This document shows, in pieces, positions 1 to 7,047 of a DNA stretch of 34,422 bases; within the stretch, counting starts at the first letter, position 1; every line of letters begins with the position of its first letter. Below the pieces are notes generated by a model that worked only from the letters and a program-made list of their open reading frames with translations, made no database searches and was not told where the DNA came from. The position numbers and the translations under genes are program-made. This DNA is from Chloroflexota bacterium. Lineage in GTDB: Bacteria; Chloroflexota; JAHJIN01. Location of the stretch: NCBI GenBank assembly GCA_018823415.1, contig JAHJIN010000497.1:1-34422 (forward strand), given 5' to 3'.

Positions 1-698
1 AAGTCCACGGTCTTGGTGACGCTGCTGCCGCCCGAGTTGTCCTGGCTGTACAGCGTGATGGTGGCACGGCAGGGCACGCCGGTGGGATTGCCGCTGAGCT
101 TGTAGCGCATATACTTGGTGGCGCCGGCGGCGACGCTGCCCACCAGGGTATCGGACGTGGCGCTGTTGCGGAAGGGCGAGTTGGAGGTAGCCGGCCCGTA
201 ATAGTTGGCGTTGGTGCTGCGGTTGATGATCTGGGTCCGGGCACTCTCCAGGGCCAGGCTGCCAGTGTTTTGTACCTGGAATGTCACCCAGCCGGTGCTG
301 GCGTCATAACTGTGCGCTGTGATGTTGGCATTGATGGTGCCGCTGCTGCCGGGCAGGTCAAAGTCCACGGTCTTGAGGACATTGCTGCCGCCCGAGCCGT
401 CCTGGCTGTACAGGGTGATGGTGGCGCGGCAGGGCACGCCGGTGGGGTTGCCCGAGAGCTTGTAGCGCATATACTTGGTGGCGCCGGCGGCGACGCTGCC
501 CACCAGGGTGTCAGATGTGGGGTTGTCGCGGAAGGGCGAGTTGGAGGTGCCCGGCCCGTAATAGTTGGCGCTGGTACTGCGGTTGATGATCTGGCACCGG
601 GCGCTTTCCAGGGCCAGGCTGCCGGTGTTCTGCACCCTGAACGTCACCCAGCCGCTGCTGGCGTCATAGCTGTGGTAGGTGAGGGTGGCGTTGATGGT
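1..698 (-). repeat. Tandem 360-bp (120-codon) coding repeat
   Basis: The sequence at 1-60 recurs at 361-420 with only about seven differences, so the period is exactly 360 bp. One full unit and most of a second are visible, and more may lie beyond the left edge. The units encode the VQNTGSLALES...KYMRYKLSGNP domain of the lipoprotein. The near identity points to recent duplication or gene conversion. Confidence 0.9.
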
Positions 699-1958
699 GC
701 CGCCGGAAGCTGCATCGGTGTCTGGCGGCTCGACGTTGAACGTGCGCGTGGACGACCAGGGACCCCAGGTTCCGCCCACTCGGGCGCGTACCTTCCAGGT
801 CCAGCCGGTGAGATTGCCGGCCGGGACATAGCCGGCGGAGCTGTGCTGGTACGCTGAAGCCGCGATGTCGTCCTTGTCCACTGCCGGAACCGACGCGCCG
901 CTCCCGATCACGTACAGGTGGTACTGGGTGGCGCCGGGGCAGTCTGACCAGTTGAAATCCCACACCATGCTGTCCAGGTGGTCAGTTCGGCCATTGTCCA
1001 GGGTCGCGCCGTTCGCCGGCGAGACCAGGTTGGGCACGCAGGCGGCGGGCGCAGCCGCGTTGACGGTGACCTGCACCGTGGCGGTGGCGTTGCCGCCGGT
1101 GCCGTGGGCCGTGAGCACATAGGTGGTGGTGCTACCGGGGTTTACGCTGCGCGATCCGCTGAGGGCCACGGTACCAATGCCGTGGTCGATCTCGACCGAG
1201 GCGGCGTCTGTGACTTCCCAGCGCAGCGTGGACGAGTCGCCGGCGGTGATTACCGGCGGGTCCGCCGCGAACACGTGGATCACCGGGATGGTGCCGGGCG
1301 CGCCGCCGGGGTTGACCGTGACCGTGGCACTGGTCGTGGCGTTTCCACCCTCGCTATAGGCCATAAGTTGATAGGTGGTGGTGGTGCCGGGGCTCACGGT
1401 CTGCGAACCGCTGAGGGCTACGGGGCCAATGCCCGGCTCGATCTCGACGGTCGTGGCGTCGGCCACTTCCCAGTGCAGTGTGGCCGAGTCGCCGGCGGTG
1501 ATGGCTGGTGGGTCGGCCACAAACGCGACAATGGTCGGTGCGGCACCGTTGCCGGCCTGGCTGTTCTGAACGTTCACCCGCACGATGGCCGGGTCGCTGG
1601 CAGTGTCGGTGGCGTTATAGGCCATCACCACCAATGCGTGCGTTCCGGCCGAGTTGGGTGTCCAGGAGAGTGTGGCGTTGAACGACGGTTGCGGGCTGGG
1701 GCTGCTGGCCGTATCTACGGTGCCACCAGCCACCTGCAACTCGATCCGGCGCACGCCCTGGCTGTCTGTTGCCAATACCTGGACGGAGATTGGTTCACCG
1801 ACGAGGAACGAACTGCCCTCGGCTGGCGATACGATGACGACGGAGGGTTTGGTCTGCCCCACCTGTGTGGGCGGCACGCACGTGCAGGCCACCATCAGGC
1901 CAATCACCACCGCTGCGAGAAGAATGACTCCGGTTCGCGAGTACCCTTGAAGACGCAT
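1..1958 (-). CDS. Repeat-containing surface lipoprotein, C-terminus cut by window edge
   Basis: Exported lipoprotein of unknown function, running off the left edge (652 codons visible). The start ATG at 1958 has a strong GGAGG ribosome binding site. A hydrophobic N-terminus ends in a lipobox LMVAC, so Cys25 should be lipidated. An Ig-like domain follows (about residues 38-130). Next come two 84-residue repeats (141-216 and 225-300) sharing ADPPxITAGDS and WEVxDA. A fibronectin-III-like segment with the phrase TWKVRARVGGTWGPWSS follows at about 305-410. From residue 421 begin 120-residue repeats containing VTFxVQNTGSLALESAR and YMRYKLSGNPTGVPCRATI. All parts look like beta-sandwich surface modules, suggesting binding or adhesion. 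No catalytic motif is visible. The exported nature is well supported; the role is not. Confidence 0.85.
   Translation of the reverse strand, partial: MRLQGYSRTGVILLAAVVIGLMVACTCVPPTQVGQTKPSVVIVSPAEGSSFLVGEPISVQVLATDSQGVRRIELQVAGGTVDTASSPSPQPSFNATLSWTPNSAGTHALVVMAYNATDTASDPAIVRVNVQNSQAGNGAAPTIVAFVADPPAITAGDSATLHWEVADATTVEIEPGIGPVALSGSQTVSPGTTTTYQLMAYSEGGNATTSATVTVNPGGAPGTIPVIHVFAADPPVITAGDSSTLRWEVTDAASVEIDHGIGTVALSGSRSVNPGSTTTYVLTAHGTGGNATATVQVTVNAAAPAACVPNLVSPANGATLDNGRTDHLDSMVWDFNWSDCPGATQYHLYVIGSGASVPAVDKDDIAASAYQHSSAGYVPAGNLTGWTWKVRARVGGTWGPWSSTRTFNVEPPDTDAASGGTINATLTYHSYDASSGWVTFRVQNTGSLALESARCQIINRSTSANYYGPGTSNSPFRDNPTSDTLVGSVAAGATKYMRYKLSGNPTGVPCRATITLYSQDGSGGSNVLKTVDFDLPGSSGTINANITAHSYDASTGWVTFQVQNTGSLALESARTQIINRSTNANYYGPATSNSPFRNSATSDTLVGSVAAGATKYMRYKLSGNPTGVPCRATITLYSQDNSGGSSVTKTVD
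1059..1538 (-). repeat. Tandem 252-bp (84-codon) coding repeat
   Basis: Two copies of an Ig-like module lie head to tail in the lipoprotein. The blocks around 1203-1250 and 1455-1502 (encoding WEVxDA and AGDS) match with a 252-bp offset. They correspond to residues 141-216 and 225-300. Divergence is larger than in the 360-bp repeat. Confidence 0.8.
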
Positions 1959-2047
1959 GTCCTTGCCTCCTTTCAAACTAGAAAAACCCAATACCGCGTC
2001 ACTTGCTGCTTTGATCATACCATGCCCCCAGGGTCCGCGCATCAACC

Positions 2048-2065
2048 AGATCGAGTATTCGATCT
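2048..2065. promoter_or_regulatory. 18-bp palindrome in the lipoprotein 5' leader (possible operator)
   Basis: AGATCGA-GTAT-TCGATCT is a perfect 7-bp inverted repeat around a 4-bp centre. It lies between the predicted promoter (2119-2147) and the lipoprotein start at 1958. It could be a regulator binding site or an RNA hairpin in the roughly 150-nt leader. No regulator can be named. Confidence 0.4.
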
Positions 2066-2118
2066 AGTCCAAATTACGTATTGATATGGGGTTTGGTACC
2101 CGTGATCGGCATGTGCTC

Positions 2119-2147
2119 ATTATAACGTATCAAGGAATAGAAGGCAA
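2119..2147 (-). promoter_or_regulatory. Promoter for the lipoprotein at 1-1958
   Basis: On the minus strand TTGCCT (2147-2142) is followed after exactly 17 bp by a consensus TATAAT (2124-2119). Transcription would begin near 2112, leaving a leader of about 150 nt before the ATG at 1958. Confidence 0.65.
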
Positions 2148-2168
2148 TATCGCCGCCGGTGTGCCGGC

Positions 2169-2187
2169 GCGCCAGCGTAGCTGGTGC
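2169..2187 (-). terminator. Hairpin after the radical SAM gene
   Basis: GCGCCAGC-GTA-GCTGGTGC forms an 8-bp stem with one mismatch, 32 bp past the stop of the radical SAM gene on the minus strand. No clear U-tract follows, so it may be a weak terminator or only a chance hairpin. Confidence 0.3.
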
Positions 2188-2218
2188 GAGGTGTATTCGT
2201 CTATTATCGTGGTGCAGG

Positions 2219-3664
2219 TTAGCGGTTAAAGGCCCGGCTTACCAGTTTCACCAGCGGGGCCGGCAGGTAGCGGCGTAACCGGGCATAGGGAGCATGGGCC
2301 AGGCCGGCCAGGTAAAAGACCAGAGCCTTTAGGGGCTGCTCGGGCCAGTAGACGCGAAAGGCAAAACGCTGCCGGAACGCCTCGATGTCGTGGGCGCTGA
2401 GGCCCGGGAGCCGGACCACGCTCTCCAAAAAGTCGCCGGGCGGCGTATCGGCGTCGATAAACCCCTCGGCGATGCACAGGTCGCGGATCTCGGTGCCGTG
2501 ATACGGCTGAAAGATGCTCACGCGCAGGTCGTCGGGTTGCACGGCCTTGTTGAGCTGCACGGTCTTGTTCATGGTGTCGCGGGTCTCGCGGGGCAGACCA
2601 ATCATGTTGAACGAGGCCACCTTGAGGCCGTGCGCCCGGGCGATGCGGAATGCCTCCACCACCTGCTCGTCGCCATAGGTGCGATGCATCACGTCGCGGC
2701 GGATGACCGGGTCGCCGGCCTCGATGCCCATGAACAGCCAGGTGCAGCCGGCCGCCGCCAGCGCCGCGCACACCTCGTCGTTGACGTATTCCACCCGCGC
2801 GCCGCAGCGGAACGGCAGGCGAATGCGCCCGGCATAGGTCTCACAAAATTCCAGGATCCAGCGCCGGTTGGCAATGAACACGTCGTCCATAAAATCGATG
2901 GCCCGCACATGGTAGCGCGCCGCGCATGCCTCGATTTCCTGGATGACGTTTTCCACGCTGCGCGAGCGCACATATTTCTGGCCCTGGTACAGCCGCCGCA
3001 AATAGTTGTTGGCACAATAGGTGCAACTATACGGGCAGCCTCGGGTCGCCAGGATGGCCAACTGGCCGTTCAGGGCCGTCATATAGCGGTCGAACTCGAA
3101 TAGGTCGCGGTCGGGGAACGGCAGGCTGTCGAGGTTCTGGGTGAGCGGGCGCGGCGCGTTGCGGATCACCTGCCCGCCTTGTCCTGTCCACTCGCCACGC
3201 TCGGGATGCTGTGCAAAGCCTGTCGAAGGGTTGCGTTTGAGCCAGAAATTGGGCGTGTCCGCAATGTCTTGGCCGGCGTCCCAGCGGTCGCACAAATCCA
3301 CCAGCGCCTCTTCGCTCTCGCCCACACCGATCAGGTCCACCACGTCTTCGGCGATGACGGCCTCCGGGGCCACGGTGGCGTGCATGCCGCCCACGAGCAC
3401 CGGCAGGTCGCGGTAGGCCTTGACGTGGCGGGCCACCTCCAGGGCCAGGGGATAATCCACGCTCATGGCACCAATGGCGACCAGGTCCGGCCCGGTTTCG
3501 TCGATGGCGCGGTGGACCTGGGCCGGGCGCACGCCGCGGCCCCAGGTGAGGTCCAGCAAGCCGGCCTCGTGACCGTGGGCCTTGAGGTTCGCCGACAGAT
3601 AGGCGATGCCATAGGAAATGTATTCGGTGTTGGTGGCGTTGGGATAGACAAAGAGAATGCGCAC
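2219..3664 (-). CDS. B12-binding radical SAM protein
   Basis: Predicted cobalamin-dependent radical SAM enzyme of 481 residues; the substrate cannot be told. The N-terminus (about 1-130) looks like a B12-binding Rossmann domain, beginning RILFVYPNATN and containing AIGAMS and VGGMHATVAPE. The radical SAM core carries the cluster motif GCPYSCTYC (cysteines 210, 214, 217 with this start), followed by VENVIQEIEA and FMDDVF, as in the MiaB/BchE/hopanoid-type B12 radical SAM superfamily. Start choice: an ATG at 3700 overlaps the -10 box of a strong promoter and so cannot be used, whereas the GTG at 3664 has GGAGG four bases upstream. The family acts in lipid, cofactor and natural-product methylation or rearrangement. 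No pathway partner is adjacent. Confidence 0.88.
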   Translation of the reverse strand: MRILFVYPNATNTEYISYGIAYLSANLKAHGHEAGLLDLTWGRGVRPAQVHRAIDETGPDLVAIGAMSVDYPLALEVARHVKAYRDLPVLVGGMHATVAPEAVIAEDVVDLIGVGESEEALVDLCDRWDAGQDIADTPNFWLKRNPSTGFAQHPERGEWTGQGGQVIRNAPRPLTQNLDSLPFPDRDLFEFDRYMTALNGQLAILATRGCPYSCTYCANNYLRRLYQGQKYVRSRSVENVIQEIEACAARYHVRAIDFMDDVFIANRRWILEFCETYAGRIRLPFRCGARVEYVNDEVCAALAAAGCTWLFMGIEAGDPVIRRDVMHRTYGDEQVVEAFRIARAHGLKVASFNMIGLPRETRDTMNKTVQLNKAVQPDDLRVSIFQPYHGTEIRDLCIAEGFIDADTPPGDFLESVVRLPGLSAHDIEAFRQRFAFRVYWPEQPLKALVFYLAGLAHAPYARLRRYLPAPLVKLVSRAFNR

Positions 3665-3698
3665 AGAGCCTCCAGGCGTGGTGATGTCTGGCCCGTGC

Positions 3699-3727
3699 AT
3701 TATCGTTCAACTGGGGCCGTCTGTCAA
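3699..3727 (-). promoter_or_regulatory. Promoter for the radical SAM gene
   Basis: Minus-strand TTGACA (3727-3722), 17-bp spacer, GATAAT (3704-3699). It lies 35 bp before the GTG start at 3664 and overlaps the alternative ATG at 3700, which decides the start codon. It is just outside the left inverted repeat of the 3734-3980 element. Confidence 0.75.
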
Positions 3728-3733
3728 GACCAT

Positions 3734-3980
3734 GCGCATGGTGATTACCCACACCTCGCCACGGAGGAGCCCCCGTGCCTGGCGGGGCGCCGCATAGCAT
3801 GAAAACCTAGTTCGGCGCGGACCACAGTCCGCGCCTCTGCCCCGGCGACGGACTGTGGTCCGTCGTGAACGAGTGGAGGCACGGAGCGCACGGAGGAGGA
3901 TCAGAAAACTCTCTTGTCTCTGTGGTGAAAAATTGTCAGCTGAAGGACAGCCAACGCACTTGATAATCACCACCATGCGC
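3734..3980. repeat. Possible MITE-like element with terminal inverted repeats
   Basis: A 247-bp segment with no supported gene is bounded by inverted repeats: GCGCATGGTGATTA at 3734-3747, and the complement of GCGCATGGTGGTGATTA at 3964-3980 (a 3-bp indel apart). Inside is a 14-bp inverted repeat, CGGACCACAGTCCG (3818-3831) against CGGACTGTGGTCCG (3849-3862). The block fits exactly between two divergent promoters. Mobility is an inference; no target-site duplication was confirmed. Confidence 0.45.
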
Positions 3981-3998
3981 GCCTGCGCGTCAAAACGG

Positions 3999-4027
3999 TT
4001 GTGTTTATCCCGCTAGCGTGGTAGAAT
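3999..4027 (+). promoter_or_regulatory. Promoter for malic enzyme
   Basis: TTGTGT (3999-4004), 17-bp spacer, TAGAAT (4022-4027), 46 bp upstream of the malic enzyme ATG at 4074. It is divergent from the radical SAM promoter at 3699-3727. Confidence 0.6.
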
Positions 4028-4073
4028 AACGGCACCTGCCATCATGCAATCTGTAGCCTATCGAGGAGGAACC

Positions 4074-5429
4074 ATGTCAACGTTGACCAAAGAGGAATTG
4101 TTGGCCCGGGCCAACAAGCCGGCCCAGGATGCCATGCACCTGCATCCGTTCTATCGCGGCAAGATCGAGGTGGTGCCCAAGTGCGCCGTGCGGGGCATGG
4201 ATGACTTTGCCATCTGGTACACGCCGGGCGTCGCCGCGCCGTGCCGGGACATTGCGGCGCACCCGGAGCGCGTCTATGATCACACCAACAAGGCCAATAC
4301 CATCGCTGTGGTGTCGGACGGAACGCGCGTGCTGGGCCTGGGCGACATTGGGCCAGAGGCCGGGCTGCCGGTGATGGAAGGCAAGGCGCTGATCTTCAAA
4401 TACCTCGGCGGCGTGGACGCTGTGCCCATTTGCCTGGACACCAAGAACCCCGACGAGATCATCCAGGCGGTCAAATGGCTCCAGCCCAGCTTTGGCGGCA
4501 TCAACCTGGAAGATATTTCTCAGCCCAAGTGCTTTCGCGTGCTGGATACCCTCCGCGCCGAGATGAGCATCCCGGTGTGGCACGACGACCAGCAGGGCAC
4601 GGCCACGGTGCTGTTGGCCGGGCTTATCAACGCGCTGCACATCGTGGGCAAGCGGATGGAAGATGTGCGCATCGCCATGATCGGCATGGGCGCAGCCAAT
4701 GTCGCCACGGTGCGCCTGCTGCGGGCCAGCGGCGTGCCTCTGGGCCACATCATTGCCACGGACAGCCGGGGCATCTTGCATCTGGATCGCGATGACGTCC
4801 GCGCCCGCCAGACCGAGTTCCCGGACAAGTGGCGGTTATGCCAGGAGAGCAACGAGGAGGCCCGGCGTGGCGACATTGCCGAGGCCATGCGTGGCGCCGA
4901 CGTGATGATCGCTTTCTCCCAGCCCGGGCCAGACGTCATCAAGCCAGCCTGGGTGGCCGGCATGGCCCCTGACGCCATCGTGTTCCCGTGCGCCAACCCC
5001 ATCCCCGAGATCTGGCCGTGGGAGGCGTTAGAGGCCGGCGCGCGCATCGTGGGGACCGGCCGCAGCGATTTCCCCAACCAACTCAACAACTCGCTGGGGT
5101 TCCCGGGCATCTTTCGCGGCACGCTGGACGTGCGGGCCAGCACCATCACCGACGAGATGTGTCTGGCGGCGGCCCACGAGTTGGCGGCCTGCGCCCGGGA
5201 ACGCGGCATCGACGAGAACAACATCGCCCCCACCATGGACGAGTGGGAGGTGTTCCCGCGCGAGGCCACGGCCGTGGGCATGAAGGCCATCGAGCAGGGC
5301 ATTGCCGGCATCGTCATGACCCGCGACGAGTTGTATGCCCGGGCTGAGGCGACCATTCGCCGCGCCCGCGAGGAAACCAAGTGTCTGATGCGCGAGGGGT
5401 ATATCGCGCCGGTACCGGAAGTCGTCTAG
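4074..5429 (+). CDS. NAD(P)-dependent malic enzyme
   Basis: Catalyses oxidative decarboxylation of malate to pyruvate with reduction of NAD(P), linking the TCA cycle to pyruvate. The 451-residue length fits the short bacterial class. Visible family features are WYTPGVAAPC with the catalytic Tyr at about 49, GLGDIGPEAGLPVMEGKA with the catalytic Lys near 104, NLEDISQPKCF at 144-154, the metal-binding pair in WHDDQQGTA (171-172), and the dinucleotide-binding GMGAAN at 204-209. The start at 4074 is chosen because GAGGAGGA sits four bases upstream; an earlier in-frame ATG at 4044 has none. NAD versus NADP preference cannot be read. A hairpin follows the gene. Confidence 0.95.
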   Translation: MSTLTKEELLARANKPAQDAMHLHPFYRGKIEVVPKCAVRGMDDFAIWYTPGVAAPCRDIAAHPERVYDHTNKANTIAVVSDGTRVLGLGDIGPEAGLPVMEGKALIFKYLGGVDAVPICLDTKNPDEIIQAVKWLQPSFGGINLEDISQPKCFRVLDTLRAEMSIPVWHDDQQGTATVLLAGLINALHIVGKRMEDVRIAMIGMGAANVATVRLLRASGVPLGHIIATDSRGILHLDRDDVRARQTEFPDKWRLCQESNEEARRGDIAEAMRGADVMIAFSQPGPDVIKPAWVAGMAPDAIVFPCANPIPEIWPWEALEAGARIVGTGRSDFPNQLNNSLGFPGIFRGTLDVRASTITDEMCLAAAHELAACARERGIDENNIAPTMDEWEVFPREATAVGMKAIEQGIAGIVMTRDELYARAEATIRRAREETKCLMREGYIAPVPEVV

Positions 5430-5437
5430 TGCGAAAC

Positions 5438-5474
5438 GGAGAGCGGGCGTTGCTTTACGCCAACCGCTCTCCGC
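5438..5474 (+). terminator. Hairpin between malic enzyme and the sulfur carrier
   Basis: CGGAGAGCGG (5438-5447) pairs perfectly with CCGCTCTCCG (5465-5474). A further TTG/CAA pairing leaves a small loop. There is no U-tract, and the next gene starts 15 bp later, so this could be a partial terminator or an mRNA-processing/stability hairpin rather than a full stop. Confidence 0.5.
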
Positions 5475-5489
5475 GCCACGAGGAAAACG

Positions 5490-5681
5490 ATGGTCAAAGT
5501 GACGTTCAAGAACCAGGAATGGCAAGTGCGCCCCGGCATGATGGTAGACGCGGCCATGCGTCAGGCGGCGGTGAGCCGGGAAGAGGCGTTGCCTCTGGTA
5601 AACAAGCGCCTGGTGTCCGAGGACACCATCCTGCGCGAAGGCGATGTACTCGAACTGGTGCCGGTGGTCTCGGGTGGATGA
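5490..5681 (+). CDS. ThiS/MoaD-like sulfur carrier protein
   Basis: A 63-residue beta-grasp (ubiquitin-like) protein ending in Gly-Gly, the tail that is adenylated and thiocarboxylated in ThiS, MoaD and TtuB-type carriers. Visible traits are an N-terminal strand VKVTFKNQEW, the helix AAMRQAAVSREEAL, the NKRLVSEDTILREGDVLELVPVVSGG-type ending (here shortened by family comparison), and family-typical length. GAGGAAA lies just before the ATG. No thiF, thiG, moaE or TtuA-like ATPase gene is adjacent, so whether it serves thiamine, molybdopterin, tRNA thiolation or another pathway cannot be told. Confidence 0.85.
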   Translation: MVKVTFKNQEWQVRPGMMVDAAMRQAAVSREEALPLVNKRLVSEDTILREGDVLELVPVVSGG

Positions 5682-5682
5682 T

Positions 5683-5844
5683 ATGGACGCGCACGACAGG
5701 GTCGGGCAAGGCGAGGCACTGGACGCTGCCCGGGCCGAGGCGCTGGCCCGCACGAACCTGGGCACGGCCTTTATGATGCATTTGTGCACCCGGGCCTCAG
5801 CCCTGGAGCCTGTGCCGTTTCTGGCGAGCGCGCCAACAAGATGA
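5683..5844 (+). CDS. Possible 53-residue hypothetical protein
   Basis: A small open frame begins one base after the sulfur carrier stop and ends 9 bp before the PAS gene. It would encode a protein rich in Ala and Arg with one Cys and no recognised domain. It has no ribosome binding site of its own and would depend on re-initiation after the upstream stop. It could simply be a spacer that happens to be open in GC-rich DNA. Confidence 0.25.
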   Translation: MDAHDRVGQGEALDAARAEALARTNLGTAFMMHLCTRASALEPVPFLASAPTR

Positions 5845-5853
5845 GGAAACGCG

Positions 5854-7047
5854 ATGCTGGGTGAGCCAGACAAAACAGAGGTCCGATCCGTCGAACCAGC
5901 AACGACCGGGGCCATGTGCCAGGGTGCAGAGGATGCGCTGAGAGCCAGCGAGCCCCTTTATCACTCTCTGGTCGAGGCCCTGCCACAGAGCCTATGCCGC
6001 AAGGACCTGGAGGGGCGATTCACGTTTGCGAATAGCCGGTTCTGCGATTCGCTGAACAAAACGCTGGACGAGATCATTGGCCGGACCGACTTGGACATCC
6101 ATCCCCCCGACCTGGCGGAAAAATACCGGCGCGATGATCGGTGGGTGATCGAGACCGGCCAAAACCTGGAGGTCATCGAGGAACATCTCCCGCTGGGTGG
6201 ACAGAGCGCCTGGGTACAGGTCCTCAAGACGCCAGTACGTGACGCAGATGGGACGATCATGGGCGTGCAGATCATCTTTTGGGATGTAACAGATCGGGTG
6301 CAGGCCGAAGACGAGCTGGCGAGATACCGCGTGCGCCTGGAGGATCTGGTAGAGGAACGTACCGTCAAACTTGGACAGGCAAACGAGCGGTTGCGGCACG
6401 AGATCGCCAGGCGTCAGCAGGTGCAAGAGGCCCTGACTCGCGAGCGAGACCTGCTCTACGCTCTGATGGACAATATCCCGGATACCATCTATTTCAAGGA
6501 CACAGCCTCTCGCTTTACGCGGATCAACAAGGCCCAGGCCCGTTTGCTGGGGGCGCAAGACCCAGAAGCGGCTGTGGGCAAGACCGACCAGGACTTTTTT
6601 GCCTCCGAACATGCCCAGGCTGCCTATGCCGACGAGCAGGCTATCGTGGCATCGGGGCAACCCCTGATAGACAAGATCGAGCGGCTCCGGGGAGCCGACG
6701 GGCAATGGCGTTGGGTTTCGGCCACCAAAGCACCCATCGTGGGCCAGGATGGCCGGGTGGTCGGCCTCGTGGGCATTTCACGTGACGTCACCGAGCGCCA
6801 GCAAATCGAGGAGGAACGGCGCCGGCTCATCCAGGGGCTTCAGGATGCCCTGGCCCAGGTCCGAACCCTGAGCGGTCTCATCCCCATCTGCTCCAGTTGT
6901 AAAAAGATCCGCGATGACCAGGGTTACTGGAACCACCTGGAACAATACATCCGGGAGCATTCGGAAGCCGAGTTTACCCACGGGATATGCCCGGATTGCG
7001 CGCGCCGGCTCTATCCCGGGATGTTTCCTTCCACCTCAACCCCGTGA
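5854..7047 (+). CDS. Two-PAS sensor protein with CxxC...CxxC C-terminal domain
   Basis: Soluble 397-residue signal protein with no kinase, cyclase or receiver domain. The first PAS domain spans about residues 35-155 (FTFANSRFCDSLNKT, ending IIFWDVTDR). A coiled coil follows at about 157-200 (VQAEDELARYRVRLEDLVEE). The second PAS is at about 200-315 (NIPDTIYFKDTASRFTRINK, ending GISRDVTER). The last 60 residues form a zinc-ribbon-like tail with CSSC (346, 349) and CPDC (379, 382) and the family phrase LSGLIPICSSCKKIRD, seen at the C-termini of many PAS/GAF signalling proteins. GAGGAAA precedes the ATG. The stop overlaps the start of hemW. The ligand and output partner are unknown. Confidence 0.85.
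   Translation: MLGEPDKTEVRSVEPATTGAMCQGAEDALRASEPLYHSLVEALPQSLCRKDLEGRFTFANSRFCDSLNKTLDEIIGRTDLDIHPPDLAEKYRRDDRWVIETGQNLEVIEEHLPLGGQSAWVQVLKTPVRDADGTIMGVQIIFWDVTDRVQAEDELARYRVRLEDLVEERTVKLGQANERLRHEIARRQQVQEALTRERDLLYALMDNIPDTIYFKDTASRFTRINKAQARLLGAQDPEAAVGKTDQDFFASEHAQAAYADEQAIVASGQPLIDKIERLRGADGQWRWVSATKAPIVGQDGRVVGLVGISRDVTERQQIEEERRRLIQGLQDALAQVRTLSGLIPICSSCKKIRDDQGYWNHLEQYIREHSEAEFTHGICPDCARRLYPGMFPSTSTP

Noticed and set aside
978..2084. Long plus-strand open frame of 368 codons
   Set aside because: It is opposite the lipoprotein, which has a signal peptide, lipobox, repeats and GGAGG site. The plus frame gives a Gly/Arg/Val-rich sequence without domains and runs through the lipoprotein promoter.
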